Assembly: GCF_003347595.2 (NCBI RefSeq)
Contig: NZ_QCZK02000055.1
Coordinates: 62,001 to 126,000, forward strand
Length of the DNA stretch: 64,000 bases
Source: Botryobacter ruber
Lineage (GTDB): Bacteria > Bacteroidota > Bacteroidia > Cytophagales > Hymenobacteraceae
Direction: 5' to 3'
In this document: one piece after another, positions 59,050 through 64,000 of the stretch
Position numbering within the stretch: the stretch's first letter is position 1
How the letters are laid out: each line of letters starts with the position of its first letter
Program-made: the position numbers and the translations under genes
The notes under the pieces: model-generated
The model's database searches: none
What the model was told of the DNA's origin: nothing
Seen by the model: only the letters and a program-made list of their open reading frames with translations

Positions 59050-59658
59050 TTACAAGAGTTCCGAACTCTGGATGACCTTTCCGCCCTTCTCCCGGTAAAT
59101 TTTCATCACCCGCTGGTACTCCTCCTGGTTCAGGGGGCGGGTGGCATCTTCTATAAAATAGGTGTCGAACCCTTCCTGCAGGCTGTCGATGCCCGAGAGG
59201 TACACACAGATGTCGCCTGCCAGCCCGGTCAGGTACACCTGCTGCACGTTTTTGCCGCGCAGGTAATCGGCCAGGCCGGTTGTTTTTAAGTGCCCGTTGT
59301 CGAAAAAGCCGCTGTAGGTATCTATTTCCGGGTCCATACCTTTCCGGAAAATTGCTTCAATTTTAGCTGTATGAAGTTCAGGGGGGAAATCGGCACCGGG
59401 TGTATCTTGTACGCAATGGTCGGGCCAGAGGATCTGCTCCAGGCCATGCAGCTCAATTACGTCGTATACCTTTTTGCCGGGGTGGTTGGAAGCGAAGCTT
59501 TTGTGGTTTTTAGGGTGCCAGTCCTGCGTGGCCACCACCAGCTCGAACCGCTCCTGCAGCCTGTTCACCACCTCGATAATCTTATCGCCTTCCGGCACCT
59601 CCAGCGACCCGCCCGGCAAAAAATCGTTCTGTATATCTATCAGGAGTAGTGCTTCCAT
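59050..59658 (-). CDS. pncA: Nicotinamidase
   Basis: Hydrolyses nicotinamide to nicotinate for NAD salvage. The 202-residue isochorismatase-fold protein has the catalytic Asp in LLIDIQNDFLPGGSL, metal ligands in VATQDWHPKNHKSFASNH, the Lys in AIFRKGMDPEIDTYSGFFDN and the nucleophilic Cys in VYLTGLAGDICVY. It follows pncB by 2 nt, so the two salvage steps are made together. Confidence 0.95.
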   Translation of the reverse strand: MEALLLIDIQNDFLPGGSLEVPEGDKIIEVVNRLQERFELVVATQDWHPKNHKSFASNHPGKKVYDVIELHGLEQILWPDHCVQDTPGADFPPELHTAKIEAIFRKGMDPEIDTYSGFFDNGHLKTTGLADYLRGKNVQQVYLTGLAGDICVYLSGIDSLQEGFDTYFIEDATRPLNQEEYQRVMKIYREKGGKVIQSSELL

Positions 59659-59660
59659 TT

Positions 59661-61073
59661 TTATTTAAGCTGATAATGCTGTTTCAGTTGCTCCCGCAGT
59701 TCCAGTAAGGCTTTGCTGATGCCCACCTGGTAGAGCAGGGGATGCTCCAGGTGCTTGAACCCGTCAGGTAAAAGCCCCAGCCTGTCGCGGGCATAGGCTG
59801 CCGTTTCGGCTAGCGACGGGGAAGCAGTGCGCTTGCCGTTTTCCATGACCTTATGCAGCAGTGGCTCCTGCCGCAACCCGCTCACTGCCTGCGATCTGCC
59901 TGGCTCAAAAGGGTGAAAGATGTCGGTTGCGCTGTCGCCTTCCTCTTCCAGTATAACAGCGTCAGCGCCATAAAACCGGCCGTCTTCCCCGAAAATCCGC
60001 AGGATCTGTTTATTGCCCGGCAGCGTAATCTTTTCCTTTGCTTCGGATAATTTAAGGCGCGGTTTGCCGCAAGCCATCGCTAATTTATATACCCCGTCGA
60101 GCGCCGCGTCCGGAGCGCCTGTTACAAGTTTGGTGCCGACCCCGAATATGTCGATGGGCGCCTGTTGCGCCAGCAGGTCCCGGATAGCATACTCATCCAG
60201 TTGGTTGGAGGTCACGATTTTTACATAATTCAGACCAGCCTCGTCCAGCATCGCCCGGGCTGCTTTCGCCAGAGAGCCCAGGTCGCCGCTGTCGAGCCGG
60301 ATGGCTTTTGCCCGGTGCCCCTGTGCTTCGAGTTCTTTTGCAACCGTAATGGCATGCGGCATGCCGCTTTTGAGGGTGTTGTAAGTGTCGACCAGGAAAA
60401 TGCAGTCGTCGGGGCGGGAGCGGGCGAAGGCGCGGAATGCCTCCAGCTCATCGTCGTAGCTCTCGATGTAGGAATGGGCCATGGTGCCGGAGGCGGGGAT
60501 GCCGTACAGTTCGGCGGCATACACATTGCTGGTAGCATTAAAACCACCCACCACGGCTGCGCGGGCGGCCAGTATGCTGCCCGGCCCATGTGCTCGCCGC
60601 AGCCCGAAGTCGCTCAGCACCCGGTCGCCCGCCACGTACCGCATACGGGAGGCCTTGGTCGCCACCAGCGATTCGAAGTTCACAATGTTGAGCAGCAGGC
60701 TTTCTACCAGTTGTGCTTCCAGGATGTTGCCCGTTACCCGCAGCACCGGGCTGTTGGGGAATACCACTTCCCCTTCGGTGGCGGCATATACGTTACCCCG
60801 GAACCGGAAGCCTTTGAGGTATTCTATAAAGGCGGGGGCAAGTTTCTGGTCCTGCAGGTAAGCTATGTCGGCTTCGGTAAACTGCAGGTCTTCGAGCACG
60901 CTGAGCAGGTCGTGCAGCCCGGCAAAGAGCACGTACCCGCCCTTGCCCGGGATTCTCCGGAAGAAGTAGTCGAAACAGGCCGGCTCCTCCTGCCTTCCTT
61001 CCAGGAAGTACGTCTGCCCCATGGTTAATTCATAGAGGTCGGTGTAAGTGCCGCTAATACGAATGGAAAGCAT
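59661..61073 (-). CDS. pncB: Nicotinate phosphoribosyltransferase
   Basis: Joins nicotinate to PRPP to give nicotinate mononucleotide, the rate-controlling Preiss-Handler salvage step. The 470-residue protein has TDLYELTMGQTYFLEGR at the N-terminus, DFGLRRAHGPGSILAARAAV, ASGTMAHSYIESYDDELEAF with the active-site His, VDTYNTLKSG and AIRLDSGDLGSLAKAARAML. It sits 32 nt after hoxW in the hydrogenase series, which suggests that NAD supply is raised along with an NAD-linked hydrogenase. Confidence 0.95.
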   Translation of the reverse strand: MLSIRISGTYTDLYELTMGQTYFLEGRQEEPACFDYFFRRIPGKGGYVLFAGLHDLLSVLEDLQFTEADIAYLQDQKLAPAFIEYLKGFRFRGNVYAATEGEVVFPNSPVLRVTGNILEAQLVESLLLNIVNFESLVATKASRMRYVAGDRVLSDFGLRRAHGPGSILAARAAVVGGFNATSNVYAAELYGIPASGTMAHSYIESYDDELEAFRAFARSRPDDCIFLVDTYNTLKSGMPHAITVAKELEAQGHRAKAIRLDSGDLGSLAKAARAMLDEAGLNYVKIVTSNQLDEYAIRDLLAQQAPIDIFGVGTKLVTGAPDAALDGVYKLAMACGKPRLKLSEAKEKITLPGNKQILRIFGEDGRFYGADAVILEEEGDSATDIFHPFEPGRSQAVSGLRQEPLLHKVMENGKRTASPSLAETAAYARDRLGLLPDGFKHLEHPLLYQVGISKALLELREQLKQHYQLK

Positions 61074-61105
61074 AACACATCAGTTTTTTTCTTCAGAAAA
61101 ATGCT

Positions 61106-61582
61106 TCAACTCTGCTGAGAGGAACTAAAGGAAGCCAGCTCGCCGGATTCCCGACAAGATGTTCTGAAATACTTCAACGCCTTCTCCAGGTTTGCCTGCG
61201 CCTTTGCCGACAGCCCCTCCTTCAGCTCCCACCGGTATCCCTGCATGGTCAGCAGCCAGGCCTGCGGCGCCTGCGCATACAGCTGCCGGCACAGGTACAG
61301 CGTGCACGCCGGCGAGAGCAGGTGCGTGGAGAAAGCGGTGTCGGGCTGGGGGTGGCAGGGCGTCAGGGCAAAACCACCGGGCAGTTCACCGGCAAAGGCA
61401 TCGGCAAAGAACACCTGGTCATACTGCGAAAGCAGCTCGGCATCTTCGATGTTCAGCTGAAACCGGTACAGGCAGTCGCCCTGAAAACAAGCCTCCTGTT
61501 CCACCTGCTCCACAAAAGCCCAGCCCAGGCCGTCGTCCTGCCTGCCCGAGTTGCCGATGCCGATGAGGAGCGACTTTTTCAT
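61106..61582 (-). CDS. hoxW: [NiFe] hydrogenase maturation protease (HoxW type)
   Basis: Cleaves the C-terminal peptide of the large subunit after nickel insertion. The 158-residue protein matches the HycI/HoxW fold: LLIGIGNSGRQDDGLGWAFV, QVFFADAFAGELPGG and AFSTHLLSPACTLYLCRQLY hold the nickel-sensing acidic residues and His. Its ATG overlaps the hoxH stop (ATGA), so protease and substrate are co-translated. The last ten residues are Ser-rich and may be disordered. Confidence 0.88.
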   Translation of the reverse strand: MKKSLLIGIGNSGRQDDGLGWAFVEQVEQEACFQGDCLYRFQLNIEDAELLSQYDQVFFADAFAGELPGGFALTPCHPQPDTAFSTHLLSPACTLYLCRQLYAQAPQAWLLTMQGYRWELKEGLSAKAQANLEKALKYFRTSCRESGELASFSSSQQS

Positions 61583-63030
61583 TCCCTGATTTTTTCGTCT
61601 ACCAGCTGGTTGGCGGCATCGAACAGCGATACCCTAAGGGGCATTTGCCCCAGCGCATGGGTGGCGCAGCTCAGGCAGGGGTCGTAGGCGCGAACGGCAG
61701 TTTCCACCTGGTTCAGCAGGCCTTCGGTAATTTCGGGTTTACTGTCCAGCACCTGCTCGGCTACCCACCGCACAGACCGGTTCATCGCTTCGTTGTTGTG
61801 CGTGGTCGACACGATCAGGTTGCACCTGGTAATCATGCCACTGTCATCAACCTCGTAGTGGTGAATGAGGGTGCCGCGGGGGGCTTCAATCACGCCGATG
61901 CCCAGGTTCCGGTGCTTGCCCTGCCGCACCAGTTCGCCCTGGTCCAGCGAATCATCCAGCAGCAGTTCCTTCATCAGCTCGGCACAGTGCAGCACTTCTA
62001 TCATTCGGGCAAGATGGGTGTGCATGGTTTTGTTGTTGGGGCTGTTGCTGCTGAGCTGTTTAAAAGCCTGCCGTTCCCTTTCTGCCAGCGGCGTAGATAT
62101 AAATTCGCATACATTCAGGCGGGCCAGCGGACCCACCCGGTACCAGCCGTTTTCCCGGCCCAGGCTTTTCAGGTAAGGGAACTTCAGGTAGGTCCAGGTT
62201 TCAGTGGCTTCGCTAAAAAGTTGCTGGTAGGTGCTGTCTGCTGCATCCTCCATAGCCTTTGCTCCTGTAGCATCCAATACCCGGAACTTCCCGTCGTAAA
62301 GCTCCAGCGCCCCATCAGCAGCAACAAGGCTGAGGTGATTCGAAGGAAAAGCGGCGAAACTGTCCATCCACTCCCGGTGCTGTTCGCGGTAATCAAAAAG
62401 AAAACGGACCATCTCCAGCGACCAGGCAATCATGGTGTCAACCGACGGAATCGCTTTCCCATCCAGGAAAAAAGTGCGTTCTTCTTTTGACAGCCCTTTG
62501 TGCACGCCCCCCGGTGTTACCGAAATGCCGTGCACTTTTTTGCCGGCAATGGCCTGTATCAGCTCCTGCCCGAACTTGCGCATCTGGATGCCCTTTCTCG
62601 CCAGTTCCGGGTTGGCTACGGCTACTTCCATGATGTTACGCTTCTCGGCAGGCGCCTCCACCCCGAACAGCAAATCCGGCGACGCCAGGTAAAAGAAGTG
62701 CGTGGCATGCGACTGGAACACCTGCGCATAATGGAGCAGCCGCCGTATTTTGGTGGCCGTGGGCGGCAAATCTTCCGGGTCGATGCCGACAATCTGGTCT
62801 ATGGCTTTACCGGCAGCCAGGTGGTGGCTCACGGGGCAGATGCCGCAAAGCCGCTGCACCAGCAGGGGCGCCTCCCAGTACGGGTGCCCTTTCACAAAGC
62901 TCTCGAACCCCCGGAACTCCACGATGTGGAAACGGGCTTCCTTTACCCGGTTCTGCTCGTCCAGGTGGAGCGTCACCTTGCCGTGTCCTTCAACCCGGGT
63001 TACGGGGTCTATCGCTATCTTTCGGTCCAT
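61579..63030 (-). CDS. hoxH: [NiFe] hydrogenase large subunit (HoxH, bidirectional NAD-linked type)
   Basis: Carries the Ni-Fe active site that splits or makes H2. From ATG 63030 (MDRKIAIDPVTRVEGHGKVT) it has 483 residues. Nickel-ligand cysteines are C62 and C65 in LCGICPVSHHLAAGKAID and C452 and C455 in YDPCLSCATHALGQMPLRV. Maturation should cut after H458, releasing 25 residues. The motifs fit group 3 (probably 3d) cytoplasmic hydrogenases. The open frame to 63156 overlaps the upstream gene out of frame. It lies 10 nt after the HoxU-HoxY fusion and before hoxW. Confidence 0.92.
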   Translation of the reverse strand: MDRKIAIDPVTRVEGHGKVTLHLDEQNRVKEARFHIVEFRGFESFVKGHPYWEAPLLVQRLCGICPVSHHLAAGKAIDQIVGIDPEDLPPTATKIRRLLHYAQVFQSHATHFFYLASPDLLFGVEAPAEKRNIMEVAVANPELARKGIQMRKFGQELIQAIAGKKVHGISVTPGGVHKGLSKEERTFFLDGKAIPSVDTMIAWSLEMVRFLFDYREQHREWMDSFAAFPSNHLSLVAADGALELYDGKFRVLDATGAKAMEDAADSTYQQLFSEATETWTYLKFPYLKSLGRENGWYRVGPLARLNVCEFISTPLAERERQAFKQLSSNSPNNKTMHTHLARMIEVLHCAELMKELLLDDSLDQGELVRQGKHRNLGIGVIEAPRGTLIHHYEVDDSGMITRCNLIVSTTHNNEAMNRSVRWVAEQVLDSKPEITEGLLNQVETAVRAYDPCLSCATHALGQMPLRVSLFDAANQLVDEKIRE

Positions 63031-63040
63031 CGCGTTGCGG

Positions 63041-64000
63041 TTAGTCGTATTTGAAGATCTCGTAGGGTACATCGAAGTTTGTCCCGAAAAGGATGTTCTG
63101 CACCACCTTGTAAATATGGTCGGCACCCGGCGGGCAACCGGGGATGAAGTAGTCAATCTTCACGACTTCGTGGCAGGGGTACACCTTATCCAGGATTTTG
63201 GGCAGGTCTTCGTGGTGTGGAATCAGGCCTGTAGCATCGGCTGTAGGAGCATCCAGGTAGGCCTCTGTCATAACCTGTTCCAGCGGCAACCAGTTGCGGA
63301 GGGCAGGCAGGTTCCCGTTGATGGCACAGGCTCCCACCGAAACCAGTATGTCGCAGTTCTCCCGGAACTTCCGCAGCACCTCCACATTCTCATCCGAGCA
63401 GCAGCCTCCTTCTATCAACCCGATGTCGCAGCGGGTGGTAAACTGCTTTATATCCGTGAGGGGGGAGCGGTTGAAGGTAACGAGCTGTAGCAGGTCCAGC
63501 AGGTCCAGGTCCATGTCCAGCATCGACATGTGGCAGCCGAAGCAACCGGCCAGCGATACGGTGGCGACTACTTTTTTTTGTTCTGCAGCAGCCACCATGG
63601 CCACTGCTCCTGGTTTTTCTGTCGCAGCAGGTGGCGGTAGTTCGGAGATGGGAACGTGGTCGTACTTCCGGTGCCCGGGGGCTTCTATGGTATCTTCTTT
63701 CAGCAGGATAGTGCCCACGGGGCAGATGTCCATGGCACGATGTGCCTGCTCAGGCGTTAGCCGCGCTTCCTGCTCGTAGTCGACTGCTACTACCGTGTCT
63801 TTACCACGCTGCTGAAAGAAAAAAACCGGTTTGCCATCGTCGGTAAAAACATCTTCCACGCAGCGCTTGCACTGCACACAGCGGTGGTGCTCCAGCATGA
63901 GGTGTGTGGGTCGGTAATCAATCTGCCTGTCTGGAAAAGTATAGGGGAAGCGGGGCGTTTCCATGTGCATCTCGTAGCCCAGTGCCTGCAGGGTGCATTT
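63041..64000 (-). CDS. HoxU-HoxY fusion: iron-sulfur plus hydrogenase small subunit (5' partial)
   Basis: The frame stays open to the window end, so the N-terminus is missing; the Met at 63970 is internal. The visible part starts KCTLQALGYEM...TPRFPYTFPDRQIDYRP, the post-[2Fe-2S] segment of HoxU/NuoG-like proteins, then a 4Fe-4S motif (HHRCVQCKRCVEDVF, AMDICPVGTILLKED). After a Pro/Ala-rich linker comes a [NiFe] small subunit with proximal-cluster cysteines in SLAGCFGCHMSMLDMDLDLL, LIEGGCCSDENVEV, LVSVGACAINGNLPALRN and FIPGCPPGADHI. Normally HoxU and HoxY are separate. The linker contains a dispersed-repeat copy. HoxF/HoxE would be expected beyond the window. Confidence 0.88.
   Translation of the reverse strand, partial: KCTLQALGYEMHMETPRFPYTFPDRQIDYRPTHLMLEHHRCVQCKRCVEDVFTDDGKPVFFFQQRGKDTVVAVDYEQEARLTPEQAHRAMDICPVGTILLKEDTIEAPGHRKYDHVPISELPPPAATEKPGAVAMVAAAEQKKVVATVSLAGCFGCHMSMLDMDLDLLDLLQLVTFNRSPLTDIKQFTTRCDIGLIEGGCCSDENVEVLRKFRENCDILVSVGACAINGNLPALRNWLPLEQVMTEAYLDAPTADATGLIPHHEDLPKILDKVYPCHEVVKIDYFIPGCPPGADHIYKVVQNILFGTNFDVPYEIFKYD
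63572..63612 (+). repeat. Dispersed repeat, family A copy 7, inside the HoxU-HoxY gene
   Basis: TTTTTTGTTCTGCAGCAGCC then ACCATGGCCACTGCTCCTGG resembles copy 5 (TCTGCnGCAnCAGCCACCA and CCACTGCTSCTG). It is antisense to the gene and encodes part of the interdomain linker (PGAVAMVAAAEQKK). The match is weaker than for the intergenic copies. Confidence 0.5.

Noticed and set aside
60165-61028. Plus-strand frame of 287 codons opposite pncB
   Set aside because: Antisense to a clear nicotinate phosphoribosyltransferase; its composition (His/Gln/Gly-rich) is typical of a shadow frame.

Overview
The window is chromosomal DNA of a Bacteroidota bacterium, most likely order Cytophagales, family Hymenobacteraceae (Pontibacter/Rufibacter-like). 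This rests on gene order and protein style, on Bacteroidota-type promoters (TTTG, about 20 nt, TAnnTTTG), on the lack of strong Shine-Dalgarno sequences, and on families typical of the phylum (DUF3467, DUF3570/DUF4266). No database search was possible, so the genus is a guess.

Region 1 (1-31.9 kb, all plus strand, moderate GC) is the core gene-expression block: rplK(partial)-rplA-rplJ-rplL-rpoB-rpoC-DUF3467, then rpsL-rpsG-fusA-rpsJ, then the S10/spc/alpha ribosomal genes with secY, map, infA, rpmJ, rpoA and rplQ, followed by carA-eno and a FtsB/DivIC-type division gene. The usual rpsJ-rplC junction is split by a strong terminator and a new promoter. Hairpins sit between rplL and rpoB and between rpoB and rpoC. 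Two genes are too short for ordinary ORF lists and were read by hand: rpmD and rpmJ.

Region 2 (31.9-41.3 kb) is a GC-richer, repeat-laden stretch. It holds a DinB-like protein, an HscA-like Hsp70, a low-GC YcxB-like membrane protein with a TTG start, a small membrane protein, a malate/lactate dehydrogenase-family enzyme, a secreted TPR-like protein and a Ppx/GppA phosphatase. Between them lie several long inverted repeats and copies of a short dispersed repeat with core TGCACCWGCCACCAC.

Region 3 (41.3-64 kb) looks like a fermentative, low-oxygen or energy-reserve island. A plus-strand operon encodes acetyl-CoA synthetase, pyruvate dehydrogenase E1-alpha, E1-beta and E2, an acyl carrier protein and a P-type cation ATPase. 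It is followed by an exported rubrerythrin-like protein that has lost its rubredoxin cysteines and a truncated membrane-protein gene. A minus-strand series then carries a bidirectional [NiFe] hydrogenase (a HoxU-HoxY fusion cut by the window end, HoxH, and the HoxW protease), NAD salvage enzymes PncB and PncA, an MgtA-type Mg2+ ATPase, an alpha-glucan phosphorylase, a decayed P-type ATPase pseudogene, and a thioredoxin-ApbE-DUF4266-DUF3570 periplasmic redox operon. Together these genes could supply glucose-phosphate from glycogen, make acetyl-CoA and ATP from pyruvate or acetate, dispose of or recover electrons as H2 through NAD(H), and refill the NAD pool.

The most unusual signals are: the dispersed repeat, which also lies in frame inside three coding sequences (the E2 linker, the HoxU-HoxY linker and the MgtA C-terminus); the HoxU-HoxY fusion; the Cys-to-Ser rubrerythrin; the ACP-containing pyruvate dehydrogenase operon; and the ApbE-DUF4266-DUF3570 module, whose small lipoprotein ends in GGGCGCN.
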